Shown in pieces: positions 38,018 to 49,800 of a DNA stretch of 64,000 nucleotides. How positions within the stretch are numbered: the first letter of the stretch is position 1; the number at the start of each line of letters is the position of its first letter. The DNA is from Pseudomonas sp. B28(2017) (GTDB lineage: Bacteria; Pseudomonadota; Gammaproteobacteria; Pseudomonadales; Pseudomonadaceae): assembly GCF_002113025.1 (NCBI RefSeq), contig NZ_NEJH01000004.1, forward strand, positions 248,001 through 312,000. The letters are read 5' to 3'. The position numbers and the translations under genes are program-made. The notes beneath the pieces are model-generated. The model was not told where the DNA came from. It searched no databases and was given only the letters and a program-made list of their open reading frames with translations.

Positions 38018-38105
38018 GGCAGCGTCTCCTGTGATCGATGGGGCTCGGTGATATAGGAAGCAGACCTGTGTGGCGGTATGGCGTTCGATGTTTACGAGGC
38101 GACTT

Positions 38106-38130
38106 CATCGCGGGCAAGCCCGCTCCCACA
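38106..38130. repeat. REP singlet between oxidoreductase and ybaB
   Basis: CATCGCGGGCAAGCCCGCTCCCACA is the GGGC variant of the REP, as at 8276. Confidence 0.75.
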
Positions 38131-38210
38131 AGATTCGCGGCATTCGCAAAACCTGAGGGACCGAGCTCACGATGACGGCATTCCAGACACTACATCTCCA
38201 ATGCCGGAAA

Positions 38211-38245
38211 ACAAAAATGCCAGGCGCAATGCCTGGCATTTTTGT
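38211..38245. terminator. Terminator after ybaB
   Basis: ACAAAAATGCCAGGC and GCCTGGCATTTTTGT are perfect 15-bp complements around GCAAT, giving a T5 run on both strands. It lies 25 bases past the ybaB stop codon. Confidence 0.9.
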
Positions 38246-38270
38246 AGCTCATCTGCCGCCTGAAGGCGAA

Positions 38271-38609
38271 TCAGAATGGCAGTTTCATGCCCGGCGGCAG
38301 TTGCATGCCGGCTGTCATGCTGCCCATTTTTTCCTGGCTGTTGGCTTCGATCTTGCGCACGGCGTCGTTGACGGCGGCAGCGACGACCGCTTCCAGCATT
38401 TCCTTGTCGTCCTCGCTCAGGCCTTCAACCAGGCTTGGGTCGATGGTGACGCTCTTGACGTCATGGCGACCGGTCATCACCACGGTGACCATATCGCCAC
38501 CGGCCTTACCGGTGACTTCGGCGTTGGCCAGTTCTTCCTGCATCTTGGCCATTTTTTCCTGCATCTGCTGCGCCTGCTTCATCAGGCCGGCCATGCCACC
38601 TTTCATCAT
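38271..38609 (-). CDS. ybaB: YbaB/EbfC nucleoid-associated protein
   Basis: YbaB-type proteins are small dimeric DNA-binding proteins often encoded with dnaX and recR. The 112-residue product begins [20 protein letters not shown], Met- and Gln-rich as in Pseudomonas members, and ends [19 protein letters not shown] lies 6 bases before the ATG; a GTG three codons earlier is less likely. It follows dnaX by 67 bases on the same strand and ends at a strong terminator, so dnaX-ybaB is the transcription unit. Confidence 0.94.
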   Translation of the reverse strand: MMKGGMAGLMKQAQQMQEKMAKMQEELANAEVTGKAGGDMVTVVMTGRHDVKSVTIDPSLVEGLSEDDKEMLEAVVAAAVNDAVRKIEANSQEKMGSMTAGMQLPPGMKLPF

Positions 38610-38676
38610 GGTAATCACCTCAAAAGTACTTGGATCAAAACAGCGCCCGGCCCATGCGGCCGAGCACCCTCAGTTA

Positions 38677-40731
38677 TTAGCCCTGAGTGACCAGGGCGTC
38701 GACAGGCTCAATAGTATCGTTACGGATCACCGCACCGAACTGCTGCATCATTTGCTGGATGAACGGATCACCGTGGATCGATTCCTCCGCCTCGCGCTGA
38801 CGGTCGGCGCGGCGGCGCGAAGCCGCCTGTGCCGGGGTTTCCTGCTCGGGCTTGATCAGCTCGATGTTCAGGGTCAGCGTGCGCTGGTGATACTGGTTCA
38901 GCGCATCGTTGAGACGACGCTGCTGAGTGGCGTTGAACAAGGCGCTGTGGGCCGGGTCCAGGTGCATCAGCCAATTGTCGCCATCCACCGCGATCAGCGT
39001 GCAGTTGGCGGCGATACTGCCGGTCATGCCGGAAATCGGCAATTTCGGGAACAGCTCCAGCCATTGCAGGGCCAGGCCGGTGGCCGGCATTGCCGCGGGC
39101 TCAGGCTCGGGCTCCGGAGCCGGGTCAGCGGCATGCTCGCTGGCCAGTTCGTCGAGGTAACTGTAGGCCGAATCCATGTCCGGCTCGATGTAATCCTCGT
39201 CCAGCGGCGGCTCGTCATCCAGGTCCATGCCCGGCGTCGCGGCATCGACGTCGGCCACCGAAGGTTCCGGGATCGGCGCGGCGGCCCACTCCGGGGCGTC
39301 CGGCACCACGCTGTCCGGCGTTGGCGACGGCATCGGTGGTAATTCAGGTTGTTCGCTGGCGGTTTCCAGTACGGGCTCCACCGCCGGTTGCTGAATGGGC
39401 GCGGGCTCGACCGGGTCATTCCATGGCAGGTCGACAACCTCTTCGACCACCTCCGCTTCAACCACAGGCACAGGCGCAGGTTCTGGCACAGGTACGACGA
39501 CCGGCGCTGCCGCAGCCGCTATTGGTGCAACGGCCGCAGCGACTACCGGCGCAACAACCGGCGCGGCAGCCACTGAATTTGCGGAATCAACTGTGGCCCG
39601 GCTGATCCCCACTGGCTTTAGCGGTTGCCTTGGGGCATCCGCGGTGTCTGCGGGCCGGAACGCCAGCATCCGCAGCAATACCATTTCAAAACCGCCCCGG
39701 GGATCCGGCGCCAGCGGCAAGTCGCGGCGGCCGATCAGGCCCATCTGGTAGTAGAACTGCACGTCTTCGGCCGGCAACGCCTGGGCCAGTGTCAGCACGC
39801 GATCACGGTCGCCATGACCGTTATCGACACCTTCCGGCAACGCCTGGGCGATGGCAACGCGGTGCAGCACATTGAGAATTTCCGAAAGCACGCCATTCCA
39901 GTCCGGACCCTGTTCGGCCAGGTGGCGGATGGCTTCGAGCAACGCCTTGGCATCGCCTTCGATCAACGCATGCAGGACGTCGTAGACCTGCCCGTGATCG
40001 AGCGTCCCGAGCATCGCCCGCACGTCGGCGGCCAGAACCTTGCCTTCACCGAAGGCAATGGCCTGATCGGTCAGACTCATGGCATCGCGCATCGATCCGT
40101 CGGCGGCACGGCCCAGCAACCACAGCGCATCCTCTTCGAACGGCACATTCTCGGCACCCAGCACGTGGGTCAAGTGCTCGACAACGCGTTCCGGCGTCAT
40201 ATTCTTCAGGGAGAACTGCAGGCACCGCGACAGAATCGTTGCAGGAAGTTTCTGCGGGTCGGTGGTCGCCAGGATGAACTTGACGTAGGGTGGCGGCTCC
40301 TCAAGGGTTTTGAGCAGCGCGTTGAACGAATGGCTGGAGAGCATGTGCACTTCGTCGATCAGGTAGACCTTGAAGCGCCCGCGGCTCGGGGCGTACTGCA
40401 CGTTGTCGAGCAATTCGCGTGTATCTTCGACCTTGGTACGGCTCGCGGCGTCGATTTCGATCAGGTCGACAAAGCGGCCCTCGTCGATTTCGCGGCACAC
40501 CGAACATTCGCCGCAGGGGGTCGAAGTGATACCTGTTTCACAGTTCAGGCATTTGGCAATGATCCGCGCGATGGTGGTCTTGCCGACCCCACGGGTACCG
40601 GTAAAGAGGTAGGCGTGGTGCAGCCGCTGGCTGTCCAAGGCATTGATCAGAGCCTTGAGCACATGGGTCTGGCCGACCATTTCGCGGAACGAGCGCGGAC
40701 GCCATTTACGTGCAAGAACCTGATAACTCAT
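38677..40731 (-). CDS. dnaX: DNA polymerase III subunits gamma and tau
   Basis: DnaX is the AAA+ clamp-loader ATPase; the tau form also joins the two core polymerases to the helicase. The 684-residue product has Walker A GTRGVGKTT, a four-Cys zinc module (CLNCETGITSTPCGECSVC), Walker B IDEVHML and a sensor 1 region. A long Ala/Val/Pro/Glu linker (about 385-540) leads to the C-terminal tau domain. I did not find an E. coli-like A-rich frameshift site, so a gamma form is not predicted by that route. The ribosome site before the ATG is weak. Confidence 0.95.
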   Translation of the reverse strand: MSYQVLARKWRPRSFREMVGQTHVLKALINALDSQRLHHAYLFTGTRGVGKTTIARIIAKCLNCETGITSTPCGECSVCREIDEGRFVDLIEIDAASRTKVEDTRELLDNVQYAPSRGRFKVYLIDEVHMLSSHSFNALLKTLEEPPPYVKFILATTDPQKLPATILSRCLQFSLKNMTPERVVEHLTHVLGAENVPFEEDALWLLGRAADGSMRDAMSLTDQAIAFGEGKVLAADVRAMLGTLDHGQVYDVLHALIEGDAKALLEAIRHLAEQGPDWNGVLSEILNVLHRVAIAQALPEGVDNGHGDRDRVLTLAQALPAEDVQFYYQMGLIGRRDLPLAPDPRGGFEMVLLRMLAFRPADTADAPRQPLKPVGISRATVDSANSVAAAPVVAPVVAAAVAPIAAAAAPVVVPVPEPAPVPVVEAEVVEEVVDLPWNDPVEPAPIQQPAVEPVLETASEQPELPPMPSPTPDSVVPDAPEWAAAPIPEPSVADVDAATPGMDLDDEPPLDEDYIEPDMDSAYSYLDELASEHAADPAPEPEPEPAAMPATGLALQWLELFPKLPISGMTGSIAANCTLIAVDGDNWLMHLDPAHSALFNATQQRRLNDALNQYHQRTLTLNIELIKPEQETPAQAASRRRADRQREAEESIHGDPFIQQMMQQFGAVIRNDTIEPVDALVTQG

Positions 40732-40854
40732 CGAAAACCGTCGCAGCGAAGGAAGCAGAAGCGGCTAATGCTAGCGGAGCAAGGCACAAATTGCATCCGG
40801 TGCGCTCGTGTATTCTGGCCAAGCTGCACATCAGGGGCTTTTAACGGAGTGTTT

Positions 40855-41652
40855 ATGAGGCTGGCCATGGGGGCATTGCTGTTGATCAGCCTGGACGGAG
40901 CGGCCGCGCCAGCACCGCTGCGCTTCGTGATAAGCGACAGTTGGACCATGCCCATGGTGCAACTTGAACGGGGCAAACCGACCCAGGGCATCCTGTATGA
41001 CGTGATGCTCAGTCTCGCGACCCAGGTCGGCTTACCGGCCGAATTCCATGTATTGCCCCGCGGGCGAGTGCAAAGCGCCATGGAGCAAGGCGAGGTCGAT
41101 GTCCGCTGTTATGCCGCGCAATCGTGGCTGCCCCGACAGTCCGGCGACTACATCTGGAGCATCCCGCTCTTTACCCAGCCCGACCTGTTGGTCGCCCGGC
41201 ATGCGCAGCCCGACGCCGTGAACCCGGCGGATCTGCCACACCAGTCCATCGGTACCGTGCTGAGCTACAGCTACCCGGCCCTGCAACCGCTGTTCGACAC
41301 CGATCGGTTACAGCGCGACGACGCACGCAGCCAGGAACAGGTGCTGGAAAAACTCCTCGCCGGCCGCAACCGCTATGCCGTCAGCAATCGATGGAGCCTG
41401 GACTGGTTCAATCAGCGCCTGCTGCCGGAGCAACAATTGCACAGTGTGGCGGTGCTGCAAGAGCAGAGTGTCGGCTGCTACGTACGCAACGACCCGCAAG
41501 TGCCGGCGGAACGCATTCTGCGCACCCTGGTGCGGATGAAGATGTCCGGGGAGATCAATGCGACAGTTCGGCTGTATATCGGTGGCGAGCCTGCGGCTGT
41601 GGATAAATCGGAAACGACGAAAAACCGCCCCGGACAAGATCCTGGCAGCTAG
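40855..41652 (+). CDS. Periplasmic substrate-binding protein, ABC type 3 family, orphan
   Basis: The 265-residue protein begins with a short signal peptide (MRLAMGALLLISLDGAAA) and has the fold pattern of the amino-acid-type binding proteins (LRFVISDSWTMPMVQLE, then ILYDVMLSLATQVGLPAEFH and RVQSAMEQGEVDV). Two Cys (CYAAQSW and VGCYVRN) may form a disulfide. No permease or ATPase gene is near, so the ligand and partner are unknown; such orphans can serve sensor kinases or cyclases. CGGAG lies 7 bases before the ATG. The open frame upstream belongs to the dnaX antisense. It is divergent from dnaX. Confidence 0.8.
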   Translation: MRLAMGALLLISLDGAAAPAPLRFVISDSWTMPMVQLERGKPTQGILYDVMLSLATQVGLPAEFHVLPRGRVQSAMEQGEVDVRCYAAQSWLPRQSGDYIWSIPLFTQPDLLVARHAQPDAVNPADLPHQSIGTVLSYSYPALQPLFDTDRLQRDDARSQEQVLEKLLAGRNRYAVSNRWSLDWFNQRLLPEQQLHSVAVLQEQSVGCYVRNDPQVPAERILRTLVRMKMSGEINATVRLYIGGEPAAVDKSETTKNRPGQDPGS

Positions 41653-41653
41653 C

Positions 41654-41667
41654 AAAAAGGGGGGGGG
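41654..41667. repeat. A5G9 homopolymer tract
   Basis: AAAAA followed by GGGGGGGGG begins two bases after the TAG stop of the binding-protein gene and lies 42 bases from the SRP RNA 3' end. It is the longest mononucleotide G run I noticed in the window. Confidence 0.8.
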
Positions 41668-41679
41668 TCAGAAAGATAA

Positions 41680-41697
41680 CGTGAGAGAATACTCACG
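41680..41697 (-). terminator. Possible terminator of the SRP RNA
   Basis: CGTGAG and CTCACG pair across a 6-base loop, 13 bases past the predicted RNA 3' end. On the minus strand TTATCTTT follows, a poor T run. Confidence 0.35.
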
Positions 41698-41709
41698 TGG
41701 CGTTAAGGT

Positions 41710-41819
41710 GGTAACCCCACCAGCCACACCCCGGCACACAATGTCACCGCTGCGGCTGCTCCCTTCCAGGCCTGACCGGGTTCACGGCTGATCGTTGCGG
41801 GGGGACCGATGGGGTCACC
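41710..41819 (-). ncRNA. ffs: Signal recognition particle 4.5S RNA
   Basis: The minus strand carries GGTCAGGCCTGGAAGGGAGC, the conserved Ffh-binding hairpin with its GGAA loop and asymmetric internal loop. The RNA ends pair over 10 bases: GGUGACCCCA at the 5' end with UGGGGUUACC at the 3' end, allowing one G-U pair. This gives a 110-base rod typical of the small bacterial SRP RNA. It works with Ffh and FtsY in co-translational membrane targeting. Its promoter is at 41852-41879. It lies near dnaX, as in other pseudomonads. Confidence 0.95.
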
Positions 41820-41851
41820 ATAACGACACTCACCTGTCGGCGAGCCGCGCC

Positions 41852-41879
41852 ATTGTACCTATCTGAGGCGAAGTTACAA
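41852..41879 (-). promoter_or_regulatory. ffs: Sigma70 promoter of the SRP RNA
   Basis: On the minus strand, -35 TTGTAA (41874-41879) and -10 TACAAT (41852-41857) are 16 bases apart. Transcription would start at about 41845, leaving a 5' leader of about 25 bases that must be removed, as RNase P does for E. coli 4.5S RNA. Confidence 0.75.
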
Positions 41880-41922
41880 CCGTTGGATGCGGATTAAAAA
41901 TATGAGGGGGTTCAAGCACTTG

Positions 41923-43089
41923 CTATTGCGCCTGCAGCACCTCGTCCGCCCTGCCGCCCTCCTGCTGAATCACCAGGTGGATAAAGTGCAGCCTGGCAAT
42001 CACCGCCGGCGGCAGGACGAACGGATAGAAATCCGGCTGCCCCATGCTGCGCGATAGCTCATTGAGCATGCCCGCCAGCTCGATCCACGCGTTGACGAAC
42101 GACAGAAAAGCCGCACCACCGGGATGCTGTGGATCATAGAGGGTTTCAGGCGGAAACGGCCGATAGTCGAAATCCATGTCCCGGGCGCTCATGCCAAAGC
42201 CCAGCGCAGTGTCCACGGCATCCATCATGTGCAGGTAATGCGCCCAGGTTTCCGCCCAGTCTTCCCATGGGTGCATGGTCGCGTAGGCGCTGACGTAGTG
42301 CTGCTGCCAGTCGAGCGGCGCGCCCTGCTGATAATGTCGCTCGAGGGCTTCGGCATAGCTGGCGCGCTCATCGCCGAACAACCGGCGAAAGGGTTCCAGC
42401 CAATGGCTACTGGCGATCAAGCGGTCCCAGTAATAATGTCCGACTTCGTGACGAAAATGCCCGAGCAGCGTGCGATAGGGTTCGTGCAATTGCGCCCGCA
42501 CCTGCTCGCGGTGCGCGTCGTCGGCTTCCTTGATATCGAGGGTGATCAGGCCATTGGCATGCCCGGTGGTGGGCGGTTTGCCTGCGAGGTCCATGCCGAT
42601 GAAATCGAAGGCCAGGCCGGTCTCTTCATCGACTGTCTTGGGAGCCACCGACAACCCCAGGCTGACCAGTTGCGCGACCAGGCGCCGCTTGGCGGTTTCC
42701 ACCTTGCGCCAGCGATCGTGGTTGTCGGCTATCGACAGATCGGGAATGGTGCGATTGAGACTGCAGGCAACGCACAAGATCTCGTGATCATTGGCAGGTA
42801 GCAACCAATTACAGGCCGCCGGGGAGTCGAGGTTGGCGCAACGTCGAAACAGGCCAGTCTCCGGATCGACATCAAGCAGCCAGGTGCCCGCTTGCACACC
42901 CGGTTGCAGTGAGGACAATCGACTCTGCTCCGGCTGATAACCCAACGCCGCCGAACAGGCCAGGCACTGGCTGTTGCGAAAAAACAGCGACTGCCCGCAA
43001 CGACACAGCCAGACCTTGCCGCTGCGCGAACTTTCGCCCATGAACGGCGCGGCGATGCGCGAGCTGAGCTGTTCGAAGAAACGGTACAT
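41923..43089 (-). CDS. Putative zinc metallopeptidase with N-terminal zinc ribbon
   Basis: The 388-residue soluble protein belongs to the uncharacterised zinc-ribbon/Peptidase_Mx family. An N-terminal ribbon has Cys29, Cys31, Cys42 and Cys45 (CRCG, CLAC). A second Cys set lies at 84, 93, 106 and 109. The catalytic-type motif HEVGH (His214, Glu215, His218) is followed by YYWD, and a later EDWAETWAHYLHMMD could give the third zinc ligand. The substrate and role are unknown. GGGAGAGA lies 6 bases before the ATG. It is the last gene of the minus-strand block after ligA, with REP copies between. Confidence 0.88.
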   Translation of the reverse strand: MYRFFEQLSSRIAAPFMGESSRSGKVWLCRCGQSLFFRNSQCLACSAALGYQPEQSRLSSLQPGVQAGTWLLDVDPETGLFRRCANLDSPAACNWLLPANDHEILCVACSLNRTIPDLSIADNHDRWRKVETAKRRLVAQLVSLGLSVAPKTVDEETGLAFDFIGMDLAGKPPTTGHANGLITLDIKEADDAHREQVRAQLHEPYRTLLGHFRHEVGHYYWDRLIASSHWLEPFRRLFGDERASYAEALERHYQQGAPLDWQQHYVSAYATMHPWEDWAETWAHYLHMMDAVDTALGFGMSARDMDFDYRPFPPETLYDPQHPGGAAFLSFVNAWIELAGMLNELSRSMGQPDFYPFVLPPAVIARLHFIHLVIQQEGGRADEVLQAQ

Positions 43090-43173
43090 GGCGATCTCTC
43101 CCTAGGCTTGCCAAGACTAGATCATTCCCCAGTGGTGATCGTTCCCGTTTTCTGCGGGGCTGTTGAAATCGTC

Positions 43174-43260
43174 TTCGCGAGCAGGCTCGCACCCACAAAG
43201 TAACTGGGCGTTCCCGGCAGCTGTGTCTGGCCGAGATCCCCCGGGGGAGCGGGCTCGCGA
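43174..43260. repeat. Degenerate REP doublet between ligA and the peptidase gene
   Basis: TTCGCGAGCAGGCTCGCACCCACA and the decayed arm GGGGGAGCGGGCTCGCGAA face each other over about 45 bases. The right arm ends 6 bases before the ligA stop codon. Confidence 0.7.
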
Positions 43261-43266
43261 ATGCTG

Positions 43267-45665
<2,399 letters not shown>

Positions 45666-45715
45666 AATATGTTTTGCCGATCATCCCGCGCGCCGCGCGG
45701 GAATAACCATTTCAA

Positions 45716-46570
45716 TCAACGCTTCTGGGTCAATGCGCGGCGTTCAAACTCCACGATGCGCTGACGGTAGTGCTCGATCGTCTGGGCGGTCAGTACGCTG
45801 CGCTGATCGTCCTTCAGTTCGCCATTGAGCTCCTGGGACAGTTTACGCGCCGCCGCCACCATCACGTCGAAGGCTTGCTTCGGATGGCGAGGGCCTGGCA
45901 GCCCCAGGAAGAAGCTCACCGCCGGGGTGCTGAAGTGGTCGATGTCGTCCAGGTCGAATACACCCGGCTTGACGGCATTGGCCATGGAGAAGAGGACTTC
46001 ACCGTTGCCCGCCATGCTTTCGTGACGGTGGAAAATATCCATCTCGCCGAAACGCAGGCCGCTTTCCAGAATGTTCTGCAACAGCGCCGGGCCCTTGAAG
46101 CCGGCAGCGTCGCGGCAGATCACGCTGATCACCAGCACTTCTTCAGCTTGCGGCTGATCCTTGTCGCTGACCGATGGCGAGGATTTGGTTTCGGCCGGGA
46201 AATCGTCGTCGCGGCTGCTGAAGCTCGGGCCGCCGTCCAGATCCAGGCTGAGGTTCATGTCGCCCTGGGAAGGCTCGCTGTGGCTACGCTTGCCGCGCTT
46301 GGAACCCGACTCGCGAGGCTCCCGGGCCGGCATGCTCACCGACGGCAGGTCCTGCTCGTCCAGTTGCGGCTCTTTATGGGTGTCCAGCACGCGCGGCGGG
46401 CCCAGCAGCTCGGCGCTGCTGTCCTCGTCCGGCAGGTTGGACAGACTTCGATCAAGACGGAACTTCAGTTTTCCCTTGCCGCCGCGCATACGGCGCCAGC
46501 CATCGAAAAGAATACCGGCAATGACAATTATGCCGATGACGATCAGCCACTCGCGCAGACCGATTTCCAT
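45716..46570 (-). CDS. zipA: Cell division protein ZipA
   Basis: ZipA anchors FtsZ to the inner membrane at the division site. The 284-residue product has an N-terminal membrane helix ([20 protein letters not shown]), a basic patch, a long acidic and Ser/Pro-rich linker (about 40-145) and a C-terminal FtsZ-binding domain opening [25 protein letters not shown] lies 5 bases before the ATG. It follows smc on the same strand after 257 bases containing a palindrome. Confidence 0.94.
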   Translation of the reverse strand: MEIGLREWLIVIGIIVIAGILFDGWRRMRGGKGKLKFRLDRSLSNLPDEDSSAELLGPPRVLDTHKEPQLDEQDLPSVSMPAREPRESGSKRGKRSHSEPSQGDMNLSLDLDGGPSFSSRDDDFPAETKSSPSVSDKDQPQAEEVLVISVICRDAAGFKGPALLQNILESGLRFGEMDIFHRHESMAGNGEVLFSMANAVKPGVFDLDDIDHFSTPAVSFFLGLPGPRHPKQAFDVMVAAARKLSQELNGELKDDQRSVLTAQTIEHYRQRIVEFERRALTQKR

Positions 46571-46610
46571 GTAATCCCGTGCCTCTATGAAAAATGCTGA
46601 AAAATAAGGG

Positions 46611-46627
46611 GTTTACAACCTGTAAAC
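46611..46627. promoter_or_regulatory. Palindrome in the smc-zipA gap
   Basis: GTTTACA-ACC-TGTAAAC is a perfect 7-bp-arm inverted repeat, 41 bases before the zipA start. It could be an operator at a zipA promoter or a small hairpin in the smc-zipA message. Confidence 0.35.
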
Positions 46628-46827
46628 CGCTTTAAAACGTGGCGCCAACTCTATGTTCTGACAGGCGTTTTGCCCACGTATACGAAAAATTGACATTAAA
46701 CTAGCACGACCAAAGGTAACTTTACACCGTCTACCACGTTGGCTAGCGCGAATATGTCGATTGGCCAGCAAGTCGAAGCGTTGAAAAGAGTCCTACTAAC
46801 CGTAAACACCCTTCCTGCAACCACGAC

Positions 46828-49800
46828 TCAGGCGTCCACCATCGCCATCGCCTCCTCGACATCCACTGCCACCAGACGCGAACAACCGGGTTCGTGCATC
46901 GTCACACCCATCAGTTGTTCGGCCATTTCCATAGCGATCTTGTTGTGAGTGATATAGATGAACTGCACTGTCTGTGACATCTCTTTTACCAATCGCGCGT
47001 AGCGTCCAACGTTAGCGTCATCCAGTGGCGCGTCAACCTCATCGAGCATGCAGAACGGCGCCGGGTTCAACTTGAAGATCGCAAAAACCAGGGCCAATGC
47101 GGTCAGGGCTTTTTCGCCGCCGGAGAGCAAATGGATGGTGCTGTTCTTCTTCCCTGGCGGCTGCGCCATGATTGTTACCCCTGTATCGAGTAAATCTTCG
47201 CCCGTCAGTTCCAAATACGCGCGGCCTCCACCGAAAACTTTTGGGAAAAGCGCCTGTAAACCGCCATTGATCTGATCAAAGGTATCCTTGAAGCGGTTGC
47301 GGGTTTCCTTGTCGATCTTGCGAATCACGTTCTCAAGGGTTTCAAGCGCCTCCACCAGATCGTCGTTCTGGGCATCCAGATAACGTTTACGTTCCGATTG
47401 TTGCTGGTACTCATCGATGGCCGCCAGGTTGATCGCGCCCAGGCGCTGAATCCTCGCGGCGATGCGCTCGAGTTCTTCCTCGGCGTCCTTCTCGCTGGCC
47501 TCGGCAGTCAATGTCGCGAGTACGCCGTGGAGATCGTAGCCGTCTTCCAGCAACTGGTCCTGCAAGGTCTTGCGGCGCACGGTCAGGGCTTGCCATTCCA
47601 TACGCTGGGTTTCGAGCTGACTGCGAATCAACTGGGATTGTTGTTCGGCCTGGCTGCGGCGCTTCTCGGCGTCGCGCAATTCGCGGTCGGCGTCTTCGAG
47701 GGCGATCTGCGCGGTCTTGAGTTCTTCGTCGACGGTCATGCGTTTGTCGAGCAACTCCTCGAGCTTCAAACGCAATTCTTCCAGTGGCGCTTCGCCCTCC
47801 TCCAGATTGAGACTCAGTTGCTCGCGTTTTTCGGTCAGCCGCTCGGACTGCATCTCCAGCCGCTCCAGCGCCTGGCGCGTCGAGTCATGCTGTGCCTTGA
47901 GCGAACCCAAACGCACCGCCAACTGGTGGGCGTGATCCTTGTGTTGCCGCGCTTCCTGACGCACCCGGTCCAGGCGCTCACGCAAACTGTCGCGCTGCGC
48001 CAGCAGCAGTTCACGCTGCTCGGTGTCCTGCGCCATGCTGTCGAGGGCTTCCTGCAAGTGCAGGCGCGCCTCACCGATGTTTTCGTGCTCCAGGGCCCGT
48101 TGCTCGTCCAGTTCGGTGAGCTCTTCGTCAAGGCGGGTACGGCGCAGGGTCAATTGCTCGACCTTGGCTTTGCCGGCCGACAATTGAGCCTTCAATTCAC
48201 CTTGCTGACGCGCTTCGTCCTGCAGCAAGCGACGCAAATGTTCGCGACCGTTTTCCTGCTGACGCTGTTGCGCCCTGAGATTCTGAAGCCGGGTTTCCAG
48301 GGTTTCGACAGCGGCTTCAAGCGTTTCGCGCTCAAGGCCCAGTTGCTGGATTTCCTGACCACGGGCGAGCACGCCGCTTTCCGCTTCGCTGGCTCGGCGT
48401 ACACGCAGAAAATGCCGACCGACCCAGTAACCGTCACGGCTGATCAGGCTCTGCCCTGCAGCCAGTTGCCCGCGTAAGGCCAAGGCCTGTTCAAGGCTGT
48501 CGACCGGCTTGACTTGCCCCAGCCATGGCGACAGGTCGATCTGCGCCTCGACCTTGTCCAGCAAGCTGCCCGGCACTCGTATGCCATCGCTGGCCGGGCT
48601 GAGCAAACGCAAATCGCCCTGGGCAAAACCCGACAGATCGAAATCGTTGAAATCGTCCACCAGCACCGCTTGCAGGTCGGCGCCGAGAACGGTTTCCACC
48701 GCCAGCTCCCAACCGGCTTCAACCTTCAGGCCTTCGGCCAGGCGCGGGCGATCCGCGAGATTTTGTTCGCGCAACCACTCGGCGGTGCCGGTGCCCGGGT
48801 CAAGCGCGGCTTGCTGCAAGGCCTCAAGCGAAGCCAGTCGACCGTTGAGCCGCTGCAAATCGCCCTGGGCCTGTTGTTGCGCCGACAGCGCCTGCTGCAG
48901 CTCCTGACGCAATTGCTCAAGCTTTTCGACCTGCGCTTGTTCGCTGGTCTGCAAATCCTCAAGGGTCGCTTCGGATTCAGCGAGCTGCTCGCTGAGCTCC
49001 ATGATTGCCGCGTCTTCCGGGTCCGCCGAGAGCAAGGCGCGCTCTTCGCCAAGACGTTTCTGGCGATCGGCCAGACGCTCAAGGCTGGTTTCCAGCTGCT
49101 GGATCCGCGATTGCTGCACTTCGGCCTGACGGCGCGGCTCGGCGGCGGTGAGGTTGAACGTATCCCACTGCTCCTGCCAGCCATGCATGGTGGTTTCGGA
49201 TTCTTCCAGCGCGGCGGCGGCCTCTTCGGCGGCGGCGCTGGTGACTTCCTGTTCCGGGGTGAGCATGTCCAGCTCTTCGCCGAGGGTCAGCAGCAGCGTG
49301 CGGTCGTGGCCCAGGTGCGATTCGGTTTCCAGGCGTGCGCGCTCGGCTTCTTTCAGGTCATCCTGCAATTGCCGTAGACGCTGCTGGCCGTGCTGGATGC
49401 TCTGCTCGACCCGGGCAATGTCGCCGCCGACCGAGTAGAAGCGCCCTTGCACCAGATTGAAGCGCTCCGACAGGTCGTGGTGCCCGTCACGCAGGCGCTC
49501 GATGCTCGCATCGGCATTGCGTTGTTCGGCCACCAGGGCTTCGAAAGAAATCTCCTGATTACCGATGATCGCTTCACGCTGGCCGACCTGATCGTTCAGC
49601 GCCTGCCAGCGCAGGGCCGACAATTGGGCCTTGAGCTGACGCTCCTCGCCCTTGAATTCCTGATACTTTCTGGCGGCCTCGGCCTGGCGGTGCAAGCGTT
49701 CGAGCTGACGCTCAAGCTCTTCACGCAGGTCGGTGAGGCGCTCAAGGTTTTCGTGGGTGCGGCGGATACGGTTTTCCGTCTCGCGCCGGCGCTCCTTGTA

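Noticed and set aside
38677..40731. Programmed frameshift in dnaX
   Set aside because: I found no A-rich slippery heptamer followed by a stem in the linker region.
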